Position numbers and translations under genes: made by a program
Notes under the pieces: generated by a model
The model's input: the letters and a program-made list of their open reading frames with translations, nothing else
The model's database searches: none
What the model was told of the DNA's origin: nothing
Assembly: GCA_012656075.1 (NCBI GenBank)
Contig: JAAKBF010000120.1
Location: forward strand, 62,001-126,000
DNA length: 64,000 nucleotides
Direction: 5' to 3'
DNA from: Phytophthora hibernalis
Taxonomy: Eukaryota; Oomycota; Peronosporomycetes; Peronosporales; Peronosporaceae
Part shown: piece by piece, positions 49,539-61,108 of the stretch
How the letters are laid out: the number at the start of each line of letters is the position of its first letter
Numbering within the stretch: position 1 is the first letter of the stretch

Positions 49539-50327
49539 TTATGCCTCCTTGGAGTGCTTGTCGTCGTGGTGCTCAGACGAAGCAGTCGGCAGCTTGCTCG
49601 TGGATGCCGATGCCGTCGGGGCCTTGTGGTCGTCCTTTGGTGCCTCAGCGTGGCCATCCTCCTTCGAAGCGTGTGCCGCTTCCTTGTGGGCATGGGTTTC
49701 CTCCTTGTGACCATGCTCCTCCTTGTGGCCATGCTCCTCCTTGTGACCATGCTCTTCCTTGTGCCCATTCTCCTCCTTGTGACCACTCTCCTCCTTGTGA
49801 CCATGCCCCTCCTTGTGGTCATTCTCCTCCTTGTGACCATGATCTTCCTTGTGACCATGTTCCTCCTTGTGGTGCTCACCTTCCTTGTGGTGGTGTTCGC
49901 CTTCCTTGTGGTGGTGTTCGCCATCCTTGTGGTGGAGCTCGCCTTCCTTGTGAGCGTGGCCATCGTCCTTATGGTTCTCTTCCTTGTGAGCATGACCATC
50001 GTCCTTGTGGTGTTCTTCCTTGTGAGCGTGGCCATTTTCCTTGTGGTGCTCTTCTTTGTGAGCATGACCATCGTCCTTGTGGTGCTCTTCCTTGTGAGCG
50101 TGGCCATTTGCCTTGTGGTCCTCGTGGGCCGCGCTTTCAGCAGCAGGGAGCTCCTTGACGCTCTTTCGGTGAGCGTCTGCAGCAGGCGGAACACCTCCCT
50201 CAGCCCAAATCGACTTGAGCTTGGCAAACTTCTCGGCGTCGTCTACTGCCGATTCCATGATGGCCTTCGACTTGAGGAACTTGGCCTCGTCATACGGCGT
50301 ACTGTCGATCGATGCGGCACCACCCAT
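49539..50327 (-). CDS. His/Lys/Glu-rich repeat protein, myristoylation-type start
   Basis: 262 codons, intact. I chose ATG 50327: it gives M-G-G-A-A-S, an N-myristoylation consensus (Gly2, Ser6), while the upstream in-frame extension is low quality. Residues 1-45 form a helical domain (Y-D-E-A-K-F-L-K-S-K and A-E-K-F-A-K-L-K-S-I-W). From residue 60 on there are about 25 tandem H-K-E/D-(E/D)-x-H/G variants (G-H-A-H-K-E-E-H-H-K, E-H-G-H-K-E-E). The very high His content suggests divalent metal binding or pH-dependent charge; this is inference. Likely attached to the inner face of a membrane. Period-18-bp repeats may vary in number between strains. Confidence 0.75.
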   Translation of the reverse strand: MGGAASIDSTPYDEAKFLKSKAIMESAVDDAEKFAKLKSIWAEGGVPPAADAHRKSVKELPAAESAAHEDHKANGHAHKEEHHKDDGHAHKEEHHKENGHAHKEEHHKDDGHAHKEENHKDDGHAHKEGELHHKDGEHHHKEGEHHHKEGEHHKEEHGHKEDHGHKEENDHKEGHGHKEESGHKEENGHKEEHGHKEEHGHKEEHGHKEETHAHKEAAHASKEDGHAEAPKDDHKAPTASASTSKLPTASSEHHDDKHSKEA

Positions 50328-51022
50328 AGCTGTAGTGTGGACTCTTGGAGCGGTGTTTGTTGCGGAGGCTCTGGTAAAACGTGGAATGGGAAACCTATCG
50401 GCTGCCATGTTCAATTTGCCGTGTTCATTATAACCGCTGCAGCATCTCGCATATTGAAAGTAGCAAGTTGAAGGCGGAAATAGGTGTCGAGGCGCCATCT
50501 TGTCCGACTCCGTCTTAGCGGTTCTCGTCCGGTGCCCAGCTCAAGGCTCCTAAGATTAGAGGCGCTTGTCCCACGACGAGTCTCTGGAGATGCCGTCTCC
50601 ATGGGTGTGCCCCGGTGTTCTGCTTTGCAGCAGCGAGCTGGCGTGCTTTACAATCACATTGTCTCGCGTCAAAATATTAGCAAGCACGGCATGCCAAAGC
50701 TCGCGCAACAGCAAGCGATAAAACGCAACAATTGCTTCAGGCAGTCCCAACAACTTGATCGTTGTCTGCGTATCCGCATTGACGCGGAAACTCTCTTTGC
50801 CCGTAAACCAACAACCAAAAGCTCAACCAAAGCTCTCAACTGTTGTGCCCATGAATCGACACGTCCATCCCCAAATGTTTGCGCATCCCCTGGTGGTATA
50901 TACCCCACACCTCGTTTAATTATCCTCCCATACAAACTCCCCTCCAAAAGTAGCTCCCCAAAACCAGCAGCTCCCGACGTCACTTCCCAATTAGCCGTCT
51001 CGAGCACAAGACCATCATTCTC
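50328..51022. other. Divergent intergenic region (His-rich gene and aminotransferase)
   Basis: About 0.7 kb. The aminotransferase side contains TCACTTCCCAATTAG (50980-50994) and TCATTCT (51015-51021), both fitting the oomycete Inr TCAYTYY; the former is followed by a CAATT-like flank. No gene. Confidence 0.45.
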
Positions 51023-52191
51023 ATGCTCGCTCGCGGGGCCAAGTCTCTCGGCCGCGTGGCGTCCCCACACGCCGCCGCCTTCTCCACGGGGCCGGACATT
51101 CAACTGGCCAACCTCACGGTGACGCGCACGTCCAGTCCCAAGGCCAAACTGCCCAAGGAGCAGCTCAAGTTCGGCAAGACGTTCACGGACCACATGCTGG
51201 AGGTGGACTGGGAGCTGGGCAAGGGCTGGGGCAACCCCGTGATCCACCCGTACGGCCCCATCGCCATGGACCCCGCCAGTGCGGTCCTGCACTATGCACT
51301 CGAGTGTTTCGAAGGCATGAAGGCCTACGTGGACGCTGAAGGGCGTATCCGTCTCTTCCGTCCGGATATGAATATGAAGCGTCTCAACAGCTCCATGAAG
51401 CGTCTGTTGCTGCCGGAATTCGACGGTGACGAGCTCACCGAGTGCCTCAAGGAGCTCATCCGCGTGGACAAGGACTGGGTGCCTCAAGGAGAGGGTTATT
51501 CGCTCTACATCCGTCCTACAGGCATCTCCACCCAAGCTTCTATTGGTGTAGGAGCCTCGGAGAAGGCCAAACTCTTCATCATTTTGTCTCCGGTGGGTCC
51601 CTACTACCCGGAGGTTCAACCCCGTGAAACTGTGTGCTAATGACCGCTACATCCGTGCGTGGCCTGGAGGTACTGGAGGTTTCAAGGTCGGAGCGAACTA
51701 TGCTCCGGGTATTCTGCCTCAGTATGACGCTTCAGAGCAGGGATACTCACAGAACCTGTGGATCTTCGGTCCGGACCATGAGATCACGGAGGTGGGCACG
51801 ATGAACTTGTTCATCCATTGGATCAATGAACAGGAGAGAAGGAACTCATCACCCCGCCACTTTCTCGTGGAGATATTCTGCCCGGTATCACGCGCGACTC
51901 GATCTTGCACTTGACCAGGGAGTGGAACGAGTTCAAGGTCACGGAAGGCAACATCAACATGAAGCAGTTGCAGAAAGCCAGCAAGGAGGGACGTGTGATT
52001 GAGATCTTTGGCTCGGGAACTGCTGCTGTGGTCTCGCCCGTGTCCACCATCAACTACATGGACGAGGACCTGACCATCCCGCTGGAAGGCACGGACGGCA
52101 AGTCCGGCAAGCTGGCGGAACGTGTGTGGAAGGAGCTGTCGGACATCAATACGGCCGTCGCGAACACCCGTGGTCGATTGTGGTGGACTAG
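51023..52191 (+). CDS. Mitochondrial branched-chain amino acid aminotransferase, frame-interrupted
   Basis: PLP-dependent fold-type IV enzyme that transfers the amino group between Leu/Ile/Val and 2-oxoglutarate. The N-terminus M-L-A-R-G-A-K-S-L-G-R-V is basic/Ala-rich and lacks acidic residues, as in mitochondrial presequences. The domain follows: H-Y-A-L-E-C-F-E-G-M-K-A-Y, R-L-F-R-P-D-M-N, Y-I-R-P-T, the PLP-lysine region G-G-F-K-V-G-A-N-Y-A-P, E-V-G-T-M-N-L-F, and G-S-G-T-A-A-V-V-S-P-V. All signature blocks are present, but three small indels (near 51612, 51830 and 52148) split it into frames. The last is a missing C that hides the usual I-Q-Y-G end before the TAG at 52189. For a housekeeping enzyme, sequence error is the simplest explanation. 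Length about 390 residues, normal. Confidence 0.92.
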
Positions 52192-52391
52192 AGACAGTTA
52201 CCCGAATCCTCGATGACTGAAGCTCTTTGTGTGGCTAGGAATCGAGAACGAGTCCCGAACGCGTTGGATGTAAGTAAATCAATGCGAGTCTTCTGCTTAG
52301 ATACGTGTGTATGTTGCTGCTGCATTATGAGATGAACTGCTTTTGTCAAGCAGGTTCAGGGATTGAAGAAGTTGCAGTTGTCTGTACTTCA

Positions 52392-52889
52392 CTATGTGGT
52401 CTGGCGTCTAACCGTCAATTTCTCTTCTGTCTTCTCGTCTGCAGTGGAATCAATCGCATTGCTTCGTCGAGTACAAGGCCGTTGCTTCTCGCTGTCTTGT
52501 TCCCGTTCACGTCGACGCTTCTGGTCGAATGTCCGTTGGTTACGCACCGAAAGCTGTCGATGGTGCTCACAGTAGCTGTGCAGAGACCCGTTCTTCTTGA
52601 GTGTGCGCTGCTTGGGGCATTTTCCATTGCGGTAGCGGCACTGAAGCGACTCATTGGCGTCTTCAGCGTCCAGACTCTCGAACGCCGTCTCGATCTCATT
52701 GGCTCCAGCAATTGCAACGCCATCATCGGTTTGCTCTGTTTTCATGGTCTGCAGAGGTGGCAATCCACCCAACGTCATGGATGCATCAATGGGCGATGTG
52801 TCGGTGGTGTCTTTAGCGGGAAACATGGAGCTGAAGCTCGGCAACGGCGAATCTTCACGCTCAGACAGCTTACTGAGCGGGTACTGCAT
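52392..52889 (-). CDS. Cys/His-motif protein, putative oomycete nuclear factor
   Basis: 165 codons, intact, ATG 52889. The first half is Ser/Thr/acidic (activation-domain-like). Residues about 85-125 carry a compact motif C-R-Y-R-N-G-K-C-P-K-Q-R-T followed by N-G-S-L-H-S-Y-C-E-H-H-R and a basic D-Q-K-R-R-R-E-R stretch: C-x5-C ... C-x2-H spacing suits a small zinc-binding unit next to a nuclear localisation signal. I recall similar 40-residue motifs in uncharacterised oomycete proteins, but no function. It is convergent with the aminotransferase gene, with about 200 bp between them. Confidence 0.65.
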   Translation of the reverse strand: MQYPLSKLSEREDSPLPSFSSMFPAKDTTDTSPIDASMTLGGLPPLQTMKTEQTDDGVAIAGANEIETAFESLDAEDANESLQCRYRNGKCPKQRTLKKNGSLHSYCEHHRQLSVRNQRTFDQKRRREREQDSEKQRPCTRRSNAIDSTADEKTEEKLTVRRQTT

Positions 52890-53784
52890 GGTCAGGCAAT
52901 GACTGGGCTCGACACCAAGCGCGAATAAGAAAGCGGGCCATGCAGACGAACATTTGCCATTTGTATGCGGATCACTTCAACTTGACATCTGTGATATTGA
53001 GAAAGCCGGCGACAAGGAGTGCTTGCCATAGCACAAGGCAAGGAAGCCAAGGTTGATCATACCTAGTGATTGCAATCACTGCAACGAGACTGAAGGCAAC
53101 GAGTCATTGCTTTGAACCAGTTTTGACCGATTCATTCCACGTTGAAGCGTGGTCCATAACTCATCTCGGACACACGAAAGGCATCCGGTTGTAAAACGAG
53201 TTTTCGGTGGCCCGAACAAAAAACAACTACTTGAAGTACTGATCAGCAAATCCACACCAAGCAACTTGTGTGTGTTTGCTTCTTCGAAGTATGAATGAAG
53301 AGGTACCATTGAACGTCGGCCTAATACTCAAGGCCGAAGATTCTTGAGCATTTGGTCGTGATGACGAGCATGCAAGCTTGATCGCGGATATTCATTGGTT
53401 GCTTAGCACGTGCCTTTCGGTGCCTTGTCAGCGGATCGTGCCGTTCTGCAAAGAGTCGATAGAATCTCAAGGTGCCGCTTCAAGTATCCCGCGATCTTGA
53501 CTCGCGGCCGTCCATTTGAGACTTGGCGGCGGGTCACTTGGATCGCCCGACCCTTTGCAGTGCTAGATCGTCGATATGCGGTTGTCATTGAGTCACGGCG
53601 GACAAGGATCTCAAGATCTCCGAGACGCCCAAGGGATCCCGATGAAAGCGGTGGCTGGCTTTGGTATGAGTCGAGACGCGCTTCGAATCGGTCACTTCAC
53701 AATTTGCCTTGGCGAGGACCATCGTCCACAAGAACTGAGCCTGTCACCACTAGTCACTGAGTGCTGGCCCGGGCTGTTGCCACC
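52890..53784. other. Intergenic region, promoters of divergent genes
   Basis: No convincing gene. A plus-strand open frame at 53410-53760 has no recognisable domain. GCCACCATG at 53779 gives a strong start context for the next gene. Confidence 0.4.
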
Positions 53785-56700
53785 ATGAAGTCTCCGACTA
53801 ACTACGGGAGTGAGAATGAAGAAACGCGCTTCATCCGACGCGTCGCGGCGCCGGACCGACCTAGTAACAAGCGGCGCCAGAAGAAGAGGATCGCTATTGC
53901 CGGTGCGACGCTCGGTCTATTGGCTGCATCGGCTGCAGTCGGCTATGCCACGTTGAAGAACGGCGGCTCGACGAGTGCTGTGCAGACGGCCAAGCTCGAG
54001 GCCGACATGGCCAACGAGGCCTTCGTGTCCAAGCTCGGAGACGCGTTCCACCCGAAATTCAGCAAGATCGACCAGAACGACGACGGAGTCCTGTCCAAGA
54101 GCGAGATCCTGGCTGATCTCAAGGAGAAGGTCGGTCGATGAGGAGAAGGTGGAGAAGTCGGACCTGTCTGATGACATTAAGACGAACGTGCTGTCTCTGC
54201 TGGCGGCGAAGCTCAAGAGCGACAGCGACTGCGCCTCCCAAGCGGTGAGTGATTTTTTGTTGATTTTTATTTTGATGACACTAATGGTTTGTTCGGTTTA
54301 CTTTGCAGTCGGATAAGCGTGATATCCCCGTCACCAAGAAGGACCACGAGATCTTCTACTACATGCTGGACGTGTTCTGCCCGAGGGTGACCATTGCTGT
54401 CACTCCGCCAGACGAAGAAGAGGAGGCCGAGATCACCTCTGCTGAGACCCAGCAGACGGTCGAGATCCCGACTCCTGATGGAGGCACTACCGAAGTCGTG
54501 ATTGTCGGGGAACCCGTCGAAGGCAAGCAGACCATCGCGATCCCGGATGGCGAAGGAGGCTACTCCACGACGGAGGTCACGTCGATCGAGACCCCAACGG
54601 GTGAGCAGAAGATCTTGATCCCGAACGCCGAAGGTGACATCACCCCCGTGGTTGTACCTGAGGTGCCCGAAGCGGTGGCGGCCAATACGGTGGAAGACGC
54701 TCAGGTTGTTGACGTTGTCACACCGAGCGGCGAGACCGAGCAGGTGATCATCGATGGCGAGCCTGAGCACGGCGAGCAGACTGTCGAGATCGTTGATGAG
54801 CACGGTGAAACGAAGACGGAGGAGCTCAAGGTGGAAGAGACTCCCTCCGGCGACGAACAGATCCTCGTTCCAGGAGATGATGGCGGCTACATTGCTGTCG
54901 ACGTACCTGAATTAGTACCGCAGCTGGGTCTAGACCCGCGATCGATTCCTCACTTTGACGAAACTGAACCAGTGCAGGAAGTTATCGAGGTGACCACCAT
55001 TACCGGCGAGAAGGAGCAAGTGACCATCCTTGGCGAGGTCGAGCACGGCGAGGTGACCGTGCAGATCGTCGACGAGCAGGGCCAGACGACGACGGAGGAG
55101 GTCAAGGCGATCGAGACCCCGTCCGGCGAGCAGAAGCTGGAGCTGCCTGAAGTGGATCAGCCTGTGGTTGTGCCCGAGGTGCCGGAGGCGGCGAAGGAAG
55201 AGGCTGAGCTGACCGGCGAGCAGCCGCAGGTGATCGACGTGGTCGACACTTCTGGCGAGACGCAGCAGGTGATCATTGTGGGCGAGCCCGAGCACGGCGA
55301 GCAGACTGTCGAGATCGTTGACGCTCAGGGTGAGACAACGACCGAGCAGGTGAGGGTGGAGGAGACTCCGTCCGGCGAGGAGAAGCTCGTGATCCCGGAG
55401 CTCGAGGAGCCCGTGATTGTGCCTGAGCCCGCTGTGGAGGAGCCTGGTCTCTCTGGCGAGAACACGGAGGTGCAGCAGACCGTGGAGGTGACCACCTCTA
55501 CCGGCGAGAAGGAGCAAGTGACCATCCTTGGCGAGGTCGAGCACGGCGAGGTGACCGTGCAGATCGTCGACGAGCAGGGCCAGACGACGACGGAGGAGGT
55601 CAAGGCGATCGAGACCCCGTCCGGCGAGCAGAAGCTGGAGCTGCCTGAAGTGGATCAGCCCGTGGTTGTGCCCGAGGTGCCGGAGGCGGCGAAGGAAGAG
55701 GCTGAGCTGACCGGCGAGCAGCCGCAGGTGATCGACGTGGTCGACACTTCTGGCGAGACGCAGCAGGTGATCATTGTGGGCGAGCCCGAGCACGGCGAGC
55801 AGACTGTCGAGATCGTTGACGCTCAGGGTGAGACAACGACCGAGCAGGTGAGGGTGGAGGAGACTCCGTCCGGCGAGGAGAAGCTCGTGATCCCGGAGCT
55901 CGAGGAGCCCGTGATTGTGCCTGAGCCCGCTGTGGAGGAGCCTGGTCTCTCTGGCGAGAACACGGAGGTGCAGCAGACCGTGGAGGTGACCACCTCTACC
56001 GGCGAGAAGGAGCAAGTGACCATCCTTGGCGAGGTCGAGCACGGCGAGGTGACCGTGCAGATCGTCGACGAGCAGGGCCAGACGACGACGGAGGAGGTCA
56101 AGGCGATCGAGACCCCGTCCGGCGAGCAGAAGCTGGAGCTGCCTGAAGTGGATCAGCCCGTGGTTGTGCCCGAGGTGCCGGAGGCGGCGAAGGAAGAGGC
56201 TGAGCTGACCGGCGAGCAGCCGCAGGTGATCGACGTGGTCGACACTTCTGGCGAGACGCAGCAGGTGATCATTGTGGGCGAGCCCGAGCACGGCGAGCAG
56301 ACTGTCGAGATCGTTGACGCTCAGGGTGAGACAACGACCGAGCAGGTGAGGGTGGAGGAGACTCCGTCCGGCGAGGAGAAGCTCGTGATCCCGGAGCTCG
56401 AGGAGCCCGTGATTGTGCCTGAGCCCGCTGTGGAGGAGCCTGGTCTCTCTGGCGAGAACACGGAGGTGCAGCAGACCGTGGAGGTGACCACCTCTACCGG
56501 CGAGAAGGAGCAAGTGACCATCCTTGGCGAGGTCGAGCACGGCGAGGTGACCGTGCAGATCGTCGACGAGCAGGGCCAGACGACGACGGAGGAGGTCAAG
56601 GCGATCGAGACCCCGTCCGGCGAGCAGAAGCTGGAGCTGCCTGAAGTGGATCAGCCTGTGGTTGTGCCCGAGGTGCCGGAGGCGGCGAAGGAAGAGGCTG

Positions 56701-59700
56701 AGCTGACCGGCGAGCAGCCGCAGGTGATCGACGTGGTCGACACTTCTGGCGAGACGCAGCAGGTGATCATTGTGGGCGAGCCCGAGCACGGCGAGCAGAC
56801 TGTCGAGATCGTTGACGCTCAGGGTGAGACAACGACCGAGCAGGTGAGGGTGGAGGAGACTCCGTCCGGCGAGGAGAAGCTCGTGATCCCGGAGCTCGAG
56901 GAGCCCGTGATTGTGCCTGAGCCCGCTGTGGAGGAGCCTGGTCTCTCTGGCGAGAACACGGAGGTGCAGCAGACCGTGGAGGTGACCACCTCTACCGGCG
57001 AGAAGGAGCAAGTGACCATCCTTGGCGAGGTCGAGCACGGCGAGGTGACCGTGCAGATCGTCGACGAGCAGGGCCAGACGACGACGGAGGAGGTCAAGGC
57101 GATCGAGACCCCGTCCGGCGAGCAGAAGCTGGAGCTGCCTGAAGTGGATCAGCCCGTGGTTGTGCCCGAGGTGCCGGAGGCGGCGAAGGAAGAGGCTGAG
57201 CTGACCGGCGAGCAGCCGCAGGTGATCGACGTGGTCGACACTTCTGGCGAGACGCAGCAGGTGATCATTGTGGGCGAGCCCGAGCACGGCGAGCAGACTG
57301 TCGAGATCGTTGACGCTCAGGGTGAGACAACGACCGAGCAGGTGAGGGTGGAGGAGACTCCGTCCGGCGAGGAGAAGCTCGTGATCCCGGAGCTCGAGGA
57401 GCCCGTGATTGTGCCTGAGCCCGCTGTGGAGGAGCCTGGTCTCTCTGGCGAGAACACGGAGGTGCAGCAGACCGTGGAGGTGACCACCTCTACCGGCGAG
57501 AAGGAGCAAGTGACCATCCTTGGCGAGGTCGAGCACGGCGAGGTGACCGTGCAGATCGTCGACGAGCAGGGCCAGACGACGACGGAGGAGGTCAAGGCGA
57601 TCGAGACCCCGTCCGGCGAGCAGAAGCTGGAGCTGCCTGAAGTGGATCAGCCCGTGGTTGTGCCCGAGGTGCCGGAGGCGGCGAAGGAAGAGGCTGAGCT
57701 GACCGGCGAGCAGCCGCAGGTGATCGACGTGGTCGACACTTCTGGCGAGACGCAGCAGGTGATCATTGTGGGCGAGCCCGAGCACGGCGAGCAGACTGTC
57801 GAGATCGTTGACGCTCAGGGTGAGACAACGACCGAGCAGGTGAGGGTGGAGGAGACTCCGTCCGGCGAGGAGAAGCTCGTGATCCCGGAGCTCGAGGAGC
57901 CCGTGATTGTGCCTGAGCCCGCTGTGGAGGAGCCTGGTCTCTCTGGCGAGAACACGGAGGTGCAGCAGACCGTGGAGGTGACCACCTCTACCGGCGAGAA
58001 GGAGCAAGTGACCATCCTTGGCGAGGTCGAGCACGGCGAGGTGACCGTGCAGATCGTCGACGAGCAGGGCCAGACGACGACGGAGGAGGTCAAGGCGATC
58101 GAGACCCCGTCCGGCGAGCAGAAGCTGGAGCTGCCTGAAGTGGATCAGCCCGTGGTTGTGCCCGAGGTGCCGGAGGCGGCGAAGGAAGAGGCTGAGCTGA
58201 CCGGCGAGCAGCCGCAGGTGATCGACGTGGTCGACACTTCTGGCGAGACGCAGCAGGTGATCATTGTGGGCGAGCCCGAGCACGGCGAGCAGACTGTCGA
58301 GATCGTTGACGCTCAGGGTGAGACAACGACCGAGCAGGTGAGGGTGGAGGAGACTCCGTCCGGCGAGGAGAAGCTCGTGATCCCGGAGCTCGAGGAGCCC
58401 GTGATTGTGCCTGAGCCCGCTGTGGAGGAGCCTGGTCTCTCTGGCGAGAACACGGAGGTGCAGCAGACCGTGGAGGTGACCACCTCTACCGGCGAGAAGG
58501 AGCAAGTGACCATCCTTGGCGAGGTCGAGCACGGCGAGGTGACCGTGCAGATCGTCGACGAGCAGGGCCAGACGACGACGGAGGAGGTCAAGGCGATCGA
58601 GACCCCGTCCGGCGAGCAGAAGCTGGAGCTGCCTGAAGTGGATCAGCCTGTGGTTGTGCCCGAGGTGCCGGAGGCGGCGAAGGAAGAGGCTGAGCTGACC
58701 GGCGAGCAGCCGCAGGTGATCGACGTGGTCGACACTTCTGGCGAGACGCAGCAGGTGATCATTGTGGGCGAGCCCGAGCACGGCGAGCAGACTGTCGAGA
58801 TCGTTGACGCTCAGGGTGAGACAACGACCGAGCAGGTGAGGTGGAGGAGACTCCGTCCGGCGAGGAGAAGCTCGTGATCCCGGAGCTCGAGGAGCCCGTG
58901 ATTGTGCCTGAGCCCGCTGTGGAGGAGCCTGGTCTCTCTGGCGAGAACACGGAGGTGCAGCAGACCGTGGAGGTGACCACCTCTACCGGCGAGAAGGAGC
59001 AAGTGACCATCCTTGGCGAGGTCGAGCACGGCGAGGTGACCGTGCAGATCGTCGACGAGCAGGGCCAGACGACGACGGAGGAGGTCAAGGCGATCGAGAC
59101 CCCGTCCGGCGAGCAGAAGCTGGAGCTGCCTGAAGTGGATCAGCCCGTGGTTGTGCCCGAGGTGCCGGAGGCGGCGAAGGAAGAGGCTGAGCTGACCGGC
59201 GAGCAGCCGCAGGTGATCGACGTGGTCGACACTTCTGGCGAGACGCAGCAGGTGATCATTGTGGGCGAGCCCGAGCACGGCGAGCAGACTGTCGAGATCG
59301 TTGACGCTCAGGGTGAGACAACGACCGAGCAGGTGAGGGTGGAGGAGACTCCGTCCGGCGAGGAGAAGCTCGTGATCCCGGAGCTCGAGGCCCGTGATTG
59401 TGCCTGAGCCCGCTGTGGAGGAGCCTGGTCTCTCTGGCGAGAACACGGAGGTGCAGCAGACCGTGGAGGTGACCACCTCTACCGGCGAGAAGGAGCAAGT
59501 GACCATCCTTGGCGAGGTCGAGCACGGCGAGGTGACCGTGCAGATCGTCGACGAGCAGGGCCAGACGACGACGGAGGAGGTCAAGGCGATCGAGACCCCG
59601 TCCGGCGAGCAGAAGCTGGAGCTGCCTGAAGTGGATCAGCCTGTGGTTGTGCCCGAGGTGCCGGAGGCGGCGAAGGAAGAGGCTGAGCTGACCGGCGAGC

Positions 59701-60767
59701 AGCCGCAGGTGATCGACGTGGTCGACACTTCTGGCGAGACGCAGCAGGTGATCATTGTGGGCGAGCCCGAGCACGGCGAGCAGACTGTCGAGATCGTTGA
59801 CGCTCAGGGTGAGACAACGACCGAGCAGGTGAGGGTGGAGGAGACTCCGTCCGGCGAGGAGAAGCTCGTGATCCCGGAGCTCGAGGAGCCCGTGATTGTG
59901 CCTGAGCCCGCTGTGGAGGAGCCTGGTCTCTCTGGCGAGAACACGGAGGTGCAGCAGACCGTGGAGGTGACCACCTCTACCGGCGAGAAGGAGCAAGTGA
60001 CCATCCTTGGCGAGGTCGAGCACGGCGAGGTGACCGTGCAGATCGTCGACGAGCAGGGCCAGACGACGACGGAGGAGGTCAAGGCGATCGAGACCCCGTC
60101 CGGCGAGCAGAAGCTGGAGCTGCCTGAAGTGGATCAGCCCGTGGTTGTGCCCGAGGTGCCGGAGGCGGCGAAGGAAGAGGCTGAGCTGACCGGCGAGCAG
60201 CCGCAGGTGATCGACGTGGTCGACACTTCTGGCGAGACGCAGCAGGTGATCATTGTGGGCGAGCCCGAGCACGGCGAGCAGACTGTCGAGATCGTTGACG
60301 CTCAGGGTGAGACAACGACCGAGCAGGTGAGGGTGGAGGAGACTCCGTCCGGCGAGGAGAAGCTTGTGATCCCGGAGCTCGAGGAGCCCGTGATTGTGCC
60401 CGAACGTGTTGTGGAGGAGCCCGGTCTCTCGAGTTCAAGCTTGATGACCAAGGTTGAGTTCCGCGATTGGATTGCGAAGCACTATGAGGACAAGATCTCG
60501 GGGCTGAAGGCTGAGGAAGAGAAGCTTGCAGAAGAGGAGAAGGAGAAGGCTAGTCGTGTTCAGGCCCTACAAGACTGCATCGAGCAGGCGGCGAACAAGT
60601 TTGGTTTCTACGGCGTGTATGAGCAGCCTCCGCACTTCCAGAACGCTGTGAACTGGGTCCAGAACGAGTGCTGGGCTGCGGAACGCTGGGAGCCTGAATC
60701 CCCAGAGGGCACCCAATGCTGCGCCGTTAGGCTTAAGAGCAGCAAGGAAGCGGAGGACGCAGAGTGA
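53785..60767 (+). CDS. Giant EF-hand, tandem-repeat type II membrane protein
   Basis: ATG 53785 in perfect context (GCCACCATGA). A basic cytosolic N-terminus (N-K-R-R-Q-K-K-R) precedes one membrane helix (A-I-A-G-A-T-L-G-L-L-A-A-S-A-A-V-G-Y), so the bulk should face outside or the lumen. A canonical EF-hand loop, D-Q-N-D-D-G-V-L-S-K-S-E, lies at about 54061-54096. Intron 54245-54308 (GTGAGT...TTGCAG). Then come two diverged and about eleven near-identical 166-residue repeats, each made of two related 83-residue halves, strongly acidic and beta-strand-like (V-x-I-V-D-E-Q-G-Q-T-T-T; E-T-P-S-G-E-Q). The tail has a coiled coil and five Cys. Frame breaks near 54135, 58839 and 59390 are 1-2 nt and look like sequence errors. 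Possibly a Ca-binding surface or stalk protein; function unknown. Confidence 0.8.
54984..60408 (+). repeat. Tandem array of eleven 498-bp coding repeats
   Basis: Units begin at about 54984, 55483, 55981, 56479, 56977, 57475, 57973, 58471, 58969, 59465 and 59963; the last is incomplete at its 3' edge. Units are essentially identical in DNA; I see only isolated differences, such as GATCAGCC(T/C)GTGG in every unit. The first unit is slightly diverged at its start (ATTACC for TCTACC). Confidence 0.95.
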
Positions 60768-61108
60768 AGTGACTGAAAACGCGTTGATGACGACAAGCAA
60801 GGGTGGTGCCTTTCATGGCTGCATATATTCCTGTGCGTTGTAGTAGTGACCCTGCACGTGCATGTATCGAAAAAGAGTAGTGTCGCACCTAACACCCATC
60901 TATAATGTCAATAGTCTTATCATTCATTTCTTGTTTCAGCTAACTACTACTACAGTACTTTGATGTACTACATGGTTTAATACTACTTAAGTACGTTTTG
61001 ACATCCTACAATAAAATTACTTGAAAGTAATACTTTCAAATATTAATACCCGATGCTATTATTGAGTATATATTCACAATATTATTCAGCATTCATAAAA
61101 CCACCGCA
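60768..61108. other. AT-rich intergenic region
   Basis: Contains ACTACTACTACAGTAC and ACTTGAAAGTAATACTTTCAAAT (imperfect palindrome) sequences. No gene; likely 3' UTR and promoter. Confidence 0.4.

Noticed and set aside
49541..50471. Plus-strand Pro/Cys/His or Val/Leu-rich frames opposite the His-rich gene
   Set aside because: Shadows of the 18-bp repeat; composition implausible and no start context.
54930..58781. A 1,283-codon open frame antisense to the repeat array (Leu/His/Arg-rich)
   Set aside because: It is the complement of a stop-free, strongly codon-biased repeat; the period of 498 is a multiple of 3, so one stop-free unit keeps the whole antisense open. The sense frame has TM, EF-hand and non-repeat ends.
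54984..60408. CRISPR-like or satellite interpretation of the regular repeats
   Set aside because: Units are contiguous 498-bp coding repeats with no spacers, in a eukaryotic gene.
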